Assembly (NCBI RefSeq): GCF_030866785.1
Contig: NZ_CP133018.1
Span: 1,302,001-1,366,000, forward strand
Direction: 5' to 3'
Origin: Agromyces protaetiae
Lineage (GTDB): Bacteria > Actinomycetota > Actinomycetes > Actinomycetales > Microbacteriaceae
Length of the DNA: 64,000 nucleotides
Shown piece after piece: positions 42,343 to 50,900 of this stretch. Each line of letters begins with the position of its first letter. The stretch's first letter is position 1. The position numbers and the translations under genes were made by a program. A model generated the notes under the pieces. The model ran no database searches. It saw only the letters and a program-made list of their open reading frames with translations, and was not told the DNA's origin.

Positions 42343-43119
42343 CTACTTCTTGGCGGCGTACTCGGTGTTGTAGCGGTCGAGTACCTCGTCGATGGGGGCG
42401 TCGAGCTGCAGACGGCCCTTGTCGAGGTAGAGGCCGCGCGTACAGAAGCGGCGCAGGTCGCGCTCGTTGTGCGAGACGAAGAACATGGTGCGGCCGCCGG
42501 CCAGCAGCTCCTCGATACGGGCATAGCACTTCTCGCGGAACGCCTTGTCGCCGACCGCGAGCACCTCGTCGACGAGCAGGATCGGCTCGTCGAGCTGGGC
42601 GATCACGGCGAACGCGATGCGCACCTTCATGCCGCTCGACAGATGCTTGTACGGGGTGTCGAGGAAGTCGCCGATCTCGGCGAACTCGATGATCTCGTCG
42701 AACCTGCCGTCGACCTGGGCTCGGGTCATGCCGTGCAGTCCGGCGGTCAGGTACACGTTGTCGCGGACCGTCAGGTCGTCCACGAACCCGCCGGTGATCT
42801 CGATCAACGGCGCGACGCCGCCCGTGACCACCACGCGACCCTCGTCGGGCAGCATGACACCGGCGACGAGCTTGAGCAGGGTCGACTTGCCCTGGCCGTT
42901 CCGGCCGACCACCCCGATCGCCTCGCCGGGCCGGACGTCGATCGACACGTCGCGCAACGCCCAGAACTCGTTCGGGCGCATGCGCCGCCGGCGACGCGAG
43001 AAGAGGTCCTTGAACGAGCGCCGGCCGCGCCGGTTGCGGCGGAACCGGATGCCGAGCCCCTCGGCCCGGATCGCAAAGGTCTGCGTCGCGGCGAGCTCGG
43101 CGGCCGAGGCATCCGTCAT
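42343..43119 (-). CDS. Polysaccharide/teichoic acid export ABC transporter, ATP-binding subunit
   Basis: This 258-residue ATPase is of the TagH/Wzt/RfbB group. Its Walker A reads GRNGQGKSTLL, followed by the group-specific ITGGFVDDLTVRDNVYL and LSSGMKVRIAFA signature, then Walker B ILLVDEVLAVGD and H-loop FVSHN. An Arg-rich leader (RFRRNRRGRRSFKDLFSRRR) precedes the core fold, as in TagH. It lacks the long C-terminal carbohydrate-binding domain of O-antigen Wzt. The gene overlaps the permease gene by TGATG. Together they should flip or export a lipid-linked wall polymer. Confidence 0.92.
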   Translation of the reverse strand: MTDASAAELAATQTFAIRAEGLGIRFRRNRRGRRSFKDLFSRRRRRMRPNEFWALRDVSIDVRPGEAIGVVGRNGQGKSTLLKLVAGVMLPDEGRVVVTGGVAPLIEITGGFVDDLTVRDNVYLTAGLHGMTRAQVDGRFDEIIEFAEIGDFLDTPYKHLSSGMKVRIAFAVIAQLDEPILLVDEVLAVGDKAFREKCYARIEELLAGGRTMFFVSHNERDLRRFCTRGLYLDKGRLQLDAPIDEVLDRYNTEYAAKK

Positions 43120-43937
43120 CAGATCTCCTTCAGCACCTGGCGCACGCTCGCGCGGAAGACCAGCAGCCCGGTCGCGAGCAGGGCGAGCGACATGACCGCC
43201 GAGACGATGACGTTGAACCAGTCGAGCTCGTGCGGGAAGAATCCCGCGCGGTACAGCCCGAAGATCCCCGACAGCGGGTTGAACGCCGCCCAGACGTGCA
43301 GCTGTTCCGGCAGGTTCTCGACGCCGTAGATGATGGGCGATGCGTAGAACAGGAAGCGCAGGACGAGCTTCACCGCGCGCTCGAGGTCGCGGAAGAAGAC
43401 CACGAGTGGCGCCACGATGAGCGCGACGCCGCAGGTGAGGATCGCCTGCAGCAGGATCGCGAGCGGAAAGTACACCAGCTCCCAGCTGACCTGGGCGCCG
43501 AACACGATCGCGAACAGCGCGAGCACGGGCAGCGCGAGCAGGAACTCGATGCCCTTCGACAGCACGATGCGGTTCACCCAGATCGTCCGCGGGATCATGG
43601 TCGATCTGACGAGCTTCGCGTCCTTCAGGAACGCGCGCGTCGAGTCCGAGACCGCGCCGTTGAACCACATCCACGCGAGCAGCGCGGTGAGCAGGAACAC
43701 GATGTACGGCTCGGTGCCGACCGGGCGCCGGAACACCTGCGTGAACACGAACCAGTAGATGCCCGCCATCACGAGCGGGTCGAGGACCGACCAGACGTAG
43801 CCCAGCGCCGAGGTCGAGTAGCGCACCTTCAGGTCGCGGGTCGTGAGCAGCCAGAGCGAATGCCGGTAGCGCAGCAGGGGCGTCCGTTGGAGCGGATGCG
43901 CGTCGCCCTCGCTCCCGACCGATACCGTGCTCACCAC
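43119..43937 (-). CDS. Polysaccharide/teichoic acid export ABC transporter, permease subunit
   Basis: This 272-residue ABC-2 type permease with six membrane segments is of the TagG/Wzm/RfbA group. Visible blocks are TTRDLKVRYSTSALGYVWSVLDP at the cytosolic elbow helix, ALLAWMWFNGAVSDSTRAF, and FYASPIIYGVENLPE before the last helices. It starts with GTG 43937, 6 nt after TACGAT; a second GTG follows directly. It is the first gene of a two-gene exporter operon that serves the wall-polymer genes on either side. Confidence 0.92.
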   Translation of the reverse strand: MVSTVSVGSEGDAHPLQRTPLLRYRHSLWLLTTRDLKVRYSTSALGYVWSVLDPLVMAGIYWFVFTQVFRRPVGTEPYIVFLLTALLAWMWFNGAVSDSTRAFLKDAKLVRSTMIPRTIWVNRIVLSKGIEFLLALPVLALFAIVFGAQVSWELVYFPLAILLQAILTCGVALIVAPLVVFFRDLERAVKLVLRFLFYASPIIYGVENLPEQLHVWAAFNPLSGIFGLYRAGFFPHELDWFNVIVSAVMSLALLATGLLVFRASVRQVLKEI

Positions 43938-43943
43938 GCACCC

Positions 43944-43949
43944 ATCGTA
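43944..43949 (-). promoter_or_regulatory. -10 element of a leaderless exporter transcript
   Basis: Minus-strand TACGAT, 6 nt, then GTG 43937. On the other strand TAGGTT at 43965-43970 probably serves the ECF gene. Confidence 0.5.
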
Positions 43950-44014
43950 GAGGCCGACCGGGGGTAGGTTTGCAGGGGGCGTTCGGCGTGTATCGTGCGC
44001 CCGGAAGGAGTGGC

Positions 44015-44569
44015 GTGCACGGCACGAGTACGAGGATCCTGCTGAGCTGCGCCGCGATCGGCGTCGGCGGCGGGCTCATCGCCGGTGGGTCCGGCTACCT
44101 CGCCGCGGCGTTCGCGGCCTTCGGCCCGCTCCTGTACGGGCTCACGGTCGGCTCGCATTTCCTGCCGAGCGTGGTCGCGTTCGCGCTGCTCCGTCGACCG
44201 GGCACCGCGTTGCTCACCGGCCTCATCGCGGGCGTGGTGGGCATGGCGTTCGCACCGCAGTGGTGGTTCCGCTACGTCGCGACCGGCCTGCTCGTCGGGG
44301 TCCTGCTCGAGCTGCCGTTCTTCCTCACGCGCTACCGGCGCTGGGATGCGTGGATGTTCTACCTCTCCGGCGTCGTCTCCGGCGCGATCATCGGCGCCGT
44401 CGTGTTCTTCGCACAGGGTGCCGAGCACTACGCCTGGTGGGCGTGGATCATCTCGCTGGCGTGCTGGGTCGCCAGCCCGCCGTTCTTCATCTGGATCGGC
44501 CGGATCATCGCCCGGGCGCTCGAACGGGCCGGCGTCGCGCGCGAGTCGGTGGGTCAGCGGCAGCCCTGA
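44015..44569 (+). CDS. ECF transporter S component, YkoE-like
   Basis: This 184-residue membrane protein has five or six helices and the features of YkoE-type substrate-binding (S) components: a Gly-rich first helix, GLTVGSHFLPSVVAFALLRRPG, the LTGLIAG helix, and RYVATGLLVGVLLELPF. YkoE proteins are linked to hydroxymethylpyrimidine/thiamine uptake in other bacteria. No ECF ATPase or T component lies nearby, so it would have to share an energising module encoded elsewhere. The GTG at 44015 follows AAGGAG at 5-nt spacing. Confidence 0.7.
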   Translation: MHGTSTRILLSCAAIGVGGGLIAGGSGYLAAAFAAFGPLLYGLTVGSHFLPSVVAFALLRRPGTALLTGLIAGVVGMAFAPQWWFRYVATGLLVGVLLELPFFLTRYRRWDAWMFYLSGVVSGAIIGAVVFFAQGAEHYAWWAWIISLACWVASPPFFIWIGRIIARALERAGVARESVGQRQP

Positions 44570-44606
44570 TCGCCCCGCCTCGGCCGCGATCCGGCAGGGA
44601 GAAGAC

Positions 44607-44638
44607 GAACAGCGGATGCCTCGGGGCATCCGCTGTTC
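44607..44638. terminator. Bidirectional terminator
   Basis: GAACAGCGGATGCC and GGCATCCGCTGTTC pair perfectly around TCGG between two converging genes. Confidence 0.85.
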
Positions 44639-44673
44639 GCTGCTGTGGTGCTGGGGGTGCTACGCAGGAAAGA

Positions 44674-45366
44674 TCACACGAAGTGGTTCGCGCGCTCGAG
44701 GTCCTCGGCGAAGTCGATCTCGACCGCGTACAGGTCGGAGACGTCCATCGGCTCGACGAGGATGCCGTTGCGCTCGATCGCGAGCTCGAGGCCGCGCTCG
44801 AAGTAGTCCTGGTCATCGACCCGCTGCAGGTAGCTCAGCAGCGTGGCCTTGTCGCGGGACGAGATGTAGTTGATGCCCACGGCCTCGCCGAGGCCGCCCT
44901 TGACGGTCTTCGAGAGCTCTTTGATGTAGCCCTCAGCGCTCGTCGTGTACTTGACCTCTTCGTCGGAGACCTTCGCGGTGTTGACCGTCACGAACGACTG
45001 GTCGCGCTCGATGAACGGCATCGCGCGGTCGAGGATGCGGGGGTCGAAGACGACGTCGCCGTTCATCCAGAGCACGCCGCCCGACTTCGAGGCCTTGAGG
45101 GCGCGCATGAGCGACTTCGAGGTGTTCGTCTGGTCGTATTCCTCGTTGTAGACGAAGGATGCCTGCGGGAACGCCTCGATGATGTGCTCGAGCTTGTAGC
45201 CGACGACGATCGTCACGGCCGGGTTCGTGCCGAACGTGTGCTCGATGTTGTCGAACTGCTGGCGCATGATGGTGCGGCCGTCGCTGAGCTCGGTCAAGGG
45301 TTTGGGGAGCGAACGCCCGAGCCGGCTGCCCATGCCGGCTGCGAGGATCACGATCTGGGTGGTCAC
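44674..45366 (-). CDS. Sugar/alcohol-phosphate nucleotidyltransferase
   Basis: This 230-residue enzyme has the NTP-transferase fold: LAAGMGSRLGRSLPKPLTEL at the N-terminus, a metal-binding MNGDVVFD, and VEIDFAEDLERA at the end. The compact length and closing segment resemble LicC-type cytidylyltransferases that make CDP-choline or CDP-polyols. It could supply the CDP donor for the CDP-alcohol phosphotransferase and the TagF-like enzyme in this locus (inference). I chose GTG 45366 because AAGGAG is exactly 6 nt upstream; the ATG at 45372 directly abuts that site. Confidence 0.82.
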   Translation of the reverse strand: MTTQIVILAAGMGSRLGRSLPKPLTELSDGRTIMRQQFDNIEHTFGTNPAVTIVVGYKLEHIIEAFPQASFVYNEEYDQTNTSKSLMRALKASKSGGVLWMNGDVVFDPRILDRAMPFIERDQSFVTVNTAKVSDEEVKYTTSAEGYIKELSKTVKGGLGEAVGINYISSRDKATLLSYLQRVDDQDYFERGLELAIERNGILVEPMDVSDLYAVEIDFAEDLERANHFV

Positions 45367-45625
45367 CTGCATCTCCTTCGGTGGTCGGATGGCCCGCGCT
45401 CATGGACCGATCGTGTCGATCGTTCGCCTGCAGTTCACCCGGAAGTTCGAATGTGGACACGCCGTTATGCCGATCATCAGAATACCTGGCCCCCCTGCGA
45501 GGGACGGAACGGGTTGACGAACGTCATTCGATCGTGATTGATCACTCAGGGGATGCTCAGGAAAAAACTCGCGTCTCACCCCGCAATCAACCTCGCGGGG
45601 GACGGCGGGCGACCGGCACGGTTGA

Positions 45626-45631
45626 TACCGT
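45626..45631 (+). promoter_or_regulatory. -10 element of a leaderless transcript
   Basis: TACCGT, 6 nt, then GTG 45638 of the H1-tailed ABC ATPase. Confidence 0.5.
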
Positions 45632-45637
45632 TGCCGG

Positions 45638-47776
45638 GTGACTTCAGTTTCGCGCTCAGAACAGAACGACGAGGCTCGCGAAGACACCGTTCGGGGGGCG
45701 ACCGCTGACGGGGCGCGTGCCGAGGGCGGTGCCGGCCGTGCGCCGCGCACGGCGTCGACCGCGCGCGGGACGGAGAAGGCCCGAAGCGCCTCGAAGCGCG
45801 CCTCGGCCGCGGCGAAGGCTGAGGGGGGCGAGTCCGGTTCCGCGGTGGCGGATGCCTCGGCGGAGGCCGGCTCTGCCGCTGCCACCGATGAGACGACCGC
45901 GTCGGAGACGACGGTGGAGCAGGGTGCGGAGGCGTCGGGCGAAGCGGTCTCGAAGTCGGCGTCCGCGCGATCGGGCGGGGCGAAGGCGGGCGTTGCGAAG
46001 GCGGGCGCTGCGAAGGCGGGTGCTGTGAAGGCGGGCGCTGCGAAGGCGGGCGCGAAGAAGCGGTCGCCGGCGACGAGCACGCGGTCGGCGAAGGCTGCCG
46101 GGAGCGCGGCGGCGGACTCCGGTTCCGAGGAGGCGTCCATCGGCGGGGCATCCGCGGCCGCGGCGTCAGCGACCGAGTCGTCCGCGACCGAGGCGCCCGA
46201 TGTCGACGCCACACCCGCGAAGCGCGCGCCGTCGGGCGCCGCGAAGGCGCCGCGGGCTCGTGCTGGCTCCCCGCGCACTCGCGCGACGACGGCGAAGCCC
46301 GCCGGCGCGACCGAGTCCGCTGCGGCGGCGGCCGGTGAGGCAGAGCCGGCCGAGCCGGCGACCTCGTCGAAGCGGACGCCGGCGTCACGCACCGCGTCGA
46401 AGACGGCCTCGAGCGCGCGAGGCCGGGCTGCGAAGTCGACCCGGACGACCGCGGAGAAGGGCGCGGCGACCAGCGCCACCGCGCGGGCGCGTGCCGCCGA
46501 GTCGACCTCGGCGAAGAAGCGCCCGACGCCGCGAGCGGCCGCGGCGCTCACGACCGACACCACGGCGGCCGAGCGTCCCCGCAAGGCCGAGCCGTCCGGC
46601 GACCCCGAGTACCTGGTCGACGAGCTTCCGTTCCCCGACGAGCAGGTCGCTCCGGCCGAGCCGTTGGCCGAAGCGGCAGCCGCTGCCGCGGCGGCCGAGG
46701 CGGCGTCCGATGCGCCGGCCACCAGGGCCGAACCGGCGCCGGCCGCCGAGGCCACTACCGTGGCGGAGCCCACGGAGGCGACGTCGTCGGCTGCGTCGAC
46801 GCCGCCCGCTGAGCCCGATGGTCTGGCCGAGCTGCTCGACCAGCCGGTGCCGGCAGAAGCCGAGCCGGCCTCAGAGGTCGAATCAGACTCCGGCCAGGCC
46901 CCGGCAGAGGCGACGCGCGACCAGGCGGTCGCCGTCGTCGCCGCGCCGCCGAAGAAGCCCGCGCCGCGGAAGAAGCGCACGCTGCGCGTTGCGCGTCAGG
47001 CGCCCGGCGCCGACGTCCCCGCGGTGCTCGAGGTCGACGGTCTCGTCAAGCGCTTCGGGGCGAACACCGCTGTCGACCGCATCTCGCTCGAGGTGCGGGC
47101 CGGTTCGTTCTTCGGCGTGGTCGGCCCGAACGGTGCCGGCAAGACGACGACCCTGTCGATGATCACCGGTCTGCTGCGGCCCGACGAGGGCACGGTGCGG
47201 ATCCACGGCATCGACGTGTGGGCCGACCCGAAGGCCGCGAAGCGCGCGACCGGCGTGCTGCCCGACCGCCTGCGCCTGTTCGACCGGCTCACCGGCGCGC
47301 AGCTGCTCGACTACTCGGGAACGCTGCGCGGGCTCGATCACCAGACGGTGCGCGAGCGTGCAGCCGACCTCGCGGCCGCGTTCGGCCTCGAGGACGCGCT
47401 CGGCCGGCTCGTCGCGGACTACTCCGCGGGCATGACCAAGAAGATCGCGCTCGCGTGCGCGATGATCCATTCGCCCCGGCTGCTCGTCCTGGACGAGCCG
47501 TTCGAATCGGTCGACCCGGTGTCCGCCGCCAACCTCACCGAGATCCTCGAACGCTACGTTGCGGGCGGTGGCACGGTCGTGCTGTCGAGCCACGGCATGG
47601 ACCTCATCGAGCGGGTCTGCGACTCCGCCGCGATCGTCGTCGGCGGCCACGTGCTCGCGCACGGCACGCTCGACGAGGTGCGCCAGGGCCAGACCCTCGA
47701 AGACCGCTTCGTCGAGCTCGCCGGCGGCCGCAAGGCCGCCGAGGGCATGGAGTGGCTGCACAGCTTCGTCGACTGA
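45638..47776 (+). CDS. ABC transporter ATP-binding protein with a histone H1-like N-terminal extension
   Basis: The 712-residue product has two parts. Residues 1-460 are low complexity, rich in Ala, Ser, Thr, Lys and Arg, and include five AKAG(V/A) units like H1/HupB tails; a more acidic stretch (about 320-440) follows. Residues 460-712 form a complete ATPase: GPNGAGKTTTL, signature SAGMTKKIALA in place of LSGGQ, Walker B LLVLDEPF, H-loop LSSHG. Such ATPases usually pair with a permease gene. The best candidate begins at about 54.5 kb, beyond the rhamnosidase gene. The extension is probably disordered; its role is unknown. GTG start. Confidence 0.85.
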   Translation: MTSVSRSEQNDEAREDTVRGATADGARAEGGAGRAPRTASTARGTEKARSASKRASAAAKAEGGESGSAVADASAEAGSAAATDETTASETTVEQGAEASGEAVSKSASARSGGAKAGVAKAGAAKAGAVKAGAAKAGAKKRSPATSTRSAKAAGSAAADSGSEEASIGGASAAAASATESSATEAPDVDATPAKRAPSGAAKAPRARAGSPRTRATTAKPAGATESAAAAAGEAEPAEPATSSKRTPASRTASKTASSARGRAAKSTRTTAEKGAATSATARARAAESTSAKKRPTPRAAAALTTDTTAAERPRKAEPSGDPEYLVDELPFPDEQVAPAEPLAEAAAAAAAAEAASDAPATRAEPAPAAEATTVAEPTEATSSAASTPPAEPDGLAELLDQPVPAEAEPASEVESDSGQAPAEATRDQAVAVVAAPPKKPAPRKKRTLRVARQAPGADVPAVLEVDGLVKRFGANTAVDRISLEVRAGSFFGVVGPNGAGKTTTLSMITGLLRPDEGTVRIHGIDVWADPKAAKRATGVLPDRLRLFDRLTGAQLLDYSGTLRGLDHQTVRERAADLAAAFGLEDALGRLVADYSAGMTKKIALACAMIHSPRLLVLDEPFESVDPVSAANLTEILERYVAGGGTVVLSSHGMDLIERVCDSAAIVVGGHVLAHGTLDEVRQGQTLEDRFVELAGGRKAAEGMEWLHSFVD
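45980..46054. repeat. Five 15-bp in-frame repeats encoding AKAG units
   Basis: The unit GCGAAGGCGGGCGCT with one- or two-base variants is repeated five times. It encodes a Lys/Ala/Gly tract inside the N-terminal extension of the ABC ATPase. Confidence 0.85.
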
Positions 47777-47791
47777 GCCGGTCGTGCTGAT

Positions 47792-47850
47792 GCGCTGGGA
47801 GCGCGCACTGGTCGTGGTGAGGCGCGGGGAGAGCGCACTGATCGTTGCGA
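47792..47850. repeat. Imperfect direct repeat upstream of the rhamnosidase gene
   Basis: Two 29-bp copies (47792-47820 and 47822-47850) match at 24 positions. Both contain a GAGCGC/GCACTG core. They lie in the 178-bp gap after the ABC ATPase stop. Confidence 0.5.
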
Positions 47851-47890
47851 AACGGAGCTACCGCCCCGTAAACTGAGATCAGTCGACTTG

Positions 47891-47902
47891 TGAATCGTTT
47901 CA
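47891..47902. promoter_or_regulatory. LacI-family operator upstream of the rhamnosidase gene
   Basis: TGAATCGTTTCA is a 12-bp near-palindrome (10 of 12 symmetric) with the central CG typical of LacI-family sites. It lies between a TAAACT hexamer (47869-47874) and a second -10, TAGGTT (47945-47950), just before the gene. Sugar-responsive repression is likely. No LacI-type gene is in the window. Confidence 0.6.
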
Positions 47903-47954
47903 TTTCAGGAACGGCCGGTCGTTACTTCTGCCCATCAGCGTCGATAGGTTGTTC

Positions 47955-50900
47955 ATGCTCCGTGCCCGCGCCCGGTCCATCTTCTCCTCGGCGGTCGCCG
48001 CCGCTCTGATCGTCGGGCTGCTGGGCACCGGCTCACCCGCGGCGGCCGCCACCGCGCCGGTCGAGATCGGCGAACTGCGCGTCAACGCGGGTGCAGAGCG
48101 TCTCGGCATCCCCGTCGAGGCGCCGACCTTCGGCTGGCAGCTCGCCTCGGAGGCGCGCGACGTCGTGCAGCAGGCGTATCGCATCCGGGTGGCCGAACAC
48201 GGCTCGAGCCTCGCCGACGACGCCGTCTGGGCCTCGGGCTGGATCGACTCGTCGAACTCGGTTCAGGTTCCGTACGACGGCCCGGCGCTCGAGCCGACGA
48301 CGCGCTACGAGTGGCAGGTGCAGATCCGCGACGGGGCCGGCGCCGAGAGCGAGTGGAGCACGCCCGACTGGTTCGAGACGGCGCTCGCGGCCGATCACGA
48401 GTGGGAGGGCGCGGCGTGGATCGGCGCGCCCGAGCCCGAACCGTGGACCGACGCGGTCGTCGAGGTCGAGGCGACCATGGCGCCGGGCACCGCCTTCGGC
48501 GTGTTCTTCCGCACCATCGGCGGCAACGGCTACATGTGGCAGTTGAACGACGAACTGCCCGACACACCCCGCCTTCGTCCGCACGTGCGGACGAATGGCG
48601 CCTACCAGGCGCTGCCCGACGTGCCGATCGGCTCGCTCGTCGGCGCCGGCGTCTTCGACTCGCGCGTCGCCCTGCGCATCGAGGCCGCAGGCACGAGCCT
48701 GCGGACGTTCGTCAACGACGTGCTCGTCGACGAGCGCACGGACGCCGCGTTCGGCGAGGGGCGGATCGGGTTCCGCACGTCGGGCGCCGAAGCCGCGACC
48801 ATTCACGCGGTTCGGGTGACCGACGGCGACGAAGACCTGCTTTCGGTCGACCTGGCGACCGAGGCGAGCCCGTTCTCCGGCGGCACGCCGTTGCGCGGAG
48901 AGGGGCTGCGCGTCTCCGGCACGCAAGACGTCTTCCTCGCCGATCCGACCGCCTCGCCCGCACTGCGCACCGAGTTCGACGTCGACCGGCCGCTGGCCTC
49001 CGCGCGGCTGTACGCGACCGCGCGCGGCGTCTACGAGTTCAGCGTCAACGGCGAACGCGTCGGCGACTTCGAGCTCGCTCCTGGATGGACCGACTACAAC
49101 ATCCGGCACAGCTACCAGAGCTACGACCTGACCGAGCAGCTGCACCAGGGCGCGAACGCGGTCGGCGTGCTCGCGGGCCCCGGCTGGTACTCGGGCGCCC
49201 TCGCCTGGTTCGGCCCGGAGCAGTACGGCGCCCGGCCGAGCGTGCTCGGCACCATTCGCCTCGAGTACGCCGACGGTGAGGTCGAATGGATCTCGACCGA
49301 CGACACGTGGGTGAGCGGTGTCAGCCCCATCCGCTCCTCCGATCTGCTCCACGGCGAGCAGTACGACGCCCGCCTGGAACAGGCCGGCTGGGATCGGCCC
49401 GGCTTCGACGACACCGCGTGGGCCCCCGCCGCAGCGGACGAGGACACCACCGGCATCGTGCTCGAACCGCAGCCCGACCCGCCGGTCCGCGTCGTCGAGG
49501 AGCTCACCGCCCGAAGCATGAGCGAGCCGCAGCCCGGGGTCTACGTCTACGACCTCGGCCAGAACATGGTCGGCCGGGCGCGCATCGAGGTGCCCGCGCT
49601 CGCCGGCGAGACCGTGCAGATCCGGCACGCGGAGGTCACCCACCCCGACGGCCGGATCGCACCGGAGAACCTGCGCAGCGCCCGTGCGACCGACACCGTG
49701 ACCGTCGCCGAGGACGGCGTGCTCGTCTACGAGCCGCGCTTCACGTTCCACGGCTTCCGCTACGTCGAGCTCTCGGGCCTGTCGACGCCGCCCGGCCTCG
49801 ACACGGTCGTCGGCCGGGTCATCCACACCGACGGTGCGCTCACCAGCCGGCTCACGACCTCCGACCCGATGGTCAACCAGCTGCAGAGCAACATCACCTG
49901 GGGTCAGCGCGGCAACTTCCTGTCGATTCCGACGGACACGCCGGCGCGCGACGAGCGACTGGGCTGGACGGGTGACATCAACGTGTTCGCCTCGACCGCG
50001 ACGTTCAACATGGACACGCAGTCGTTCTTCACGAAGTGGATGACGGACATGCGGGACGCGCAGCTCCCGAACGGGGCGTACCCCGAGGTCGCACCGCAGT
50101 TCTGCAAGGACCCGGCCGTGCACCCATCCTGTGGCGGCGGGTCGACCGGCTGGGCCGACGCGGGCGTCACCGTGCCGTGGACCGTCTGGCGAAGCTACGG
50201 CGACACCCGGGTCATCGACGAGAACTGGGAGTCCATGACGGAGTACCTGGACTTCATGGACGACATCGCGCCCTCGGGCATCCGGCCCGACGCCGGATCA
50301 TGGGGCGACTGGCTCAGCCACAACGACCCCACGCCGGGCAATGTGATCGGCACCATCTTCTACGCACGCAGTGCCGACCTCATGGCCGAGATGGCCGAGG
50401 CGACCGGCCGCTCGGCCGAGGCCGCGTCGTACCGCGACCTCTTCGAGCGCATCGCCGACGCGTTCGCCGACGAGTTCATCGCCGCCGACGGCACCATCAC
50501 CGGGAACAGCCAGACGGCGTACGTGACGAGCGTCGCATTCGGGCTCGTGCCCGACGCCCTGCTCGAGGCCGTCGGCGACAAGCTCTACGCGGCCGTCGAG
50601 CGCCGGGGCTTCCACCTCTCCACGGGCTTCCTCGGCACGCCCTACCTTCTGCCCGCCCTCACCGAGACCGGCAACGTGGACATCGCGTACCGGCTGCTGC
50701 TGAACCGCACGTACCCGTCCTGGGGCTTCCAGATCGACCGCGGCGCGACCACGATGTGGGAGCGCTGGGACTCCATCCGCGAGGACGGCAGCTTCGGCGA
50801 CCTCGGCATGAACTCCTTCAATCACTTCGCGTATGGCGCGGTGGGTGACTGGATGTACAAGACCATCGGCGGCATCGAGGCGCTCGAACCCGGCTACGCG

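Noticed and set aside
43965..44014. A thiamine (TPP) riboswitch before the YkoE-like gene
   Set aside because: The leader of about 40 nt is too short and lacks the conserved TPP element sequences.
42343..44079. A 578-codon frame suggesting an ATPase with a long N-terminal domain
   Set aside because: The extra N-terminus is the permease gene read in the wrong frame. The true ATPase starts at 43119.
45400..46980. A 526-codon Ala/Ser-rich frame antisense to the H1-like extension
   Set aside because: It mirrors the repetitive plus-strand sequence and has no family resemblance. The plus frame continues into a complete ATPase.
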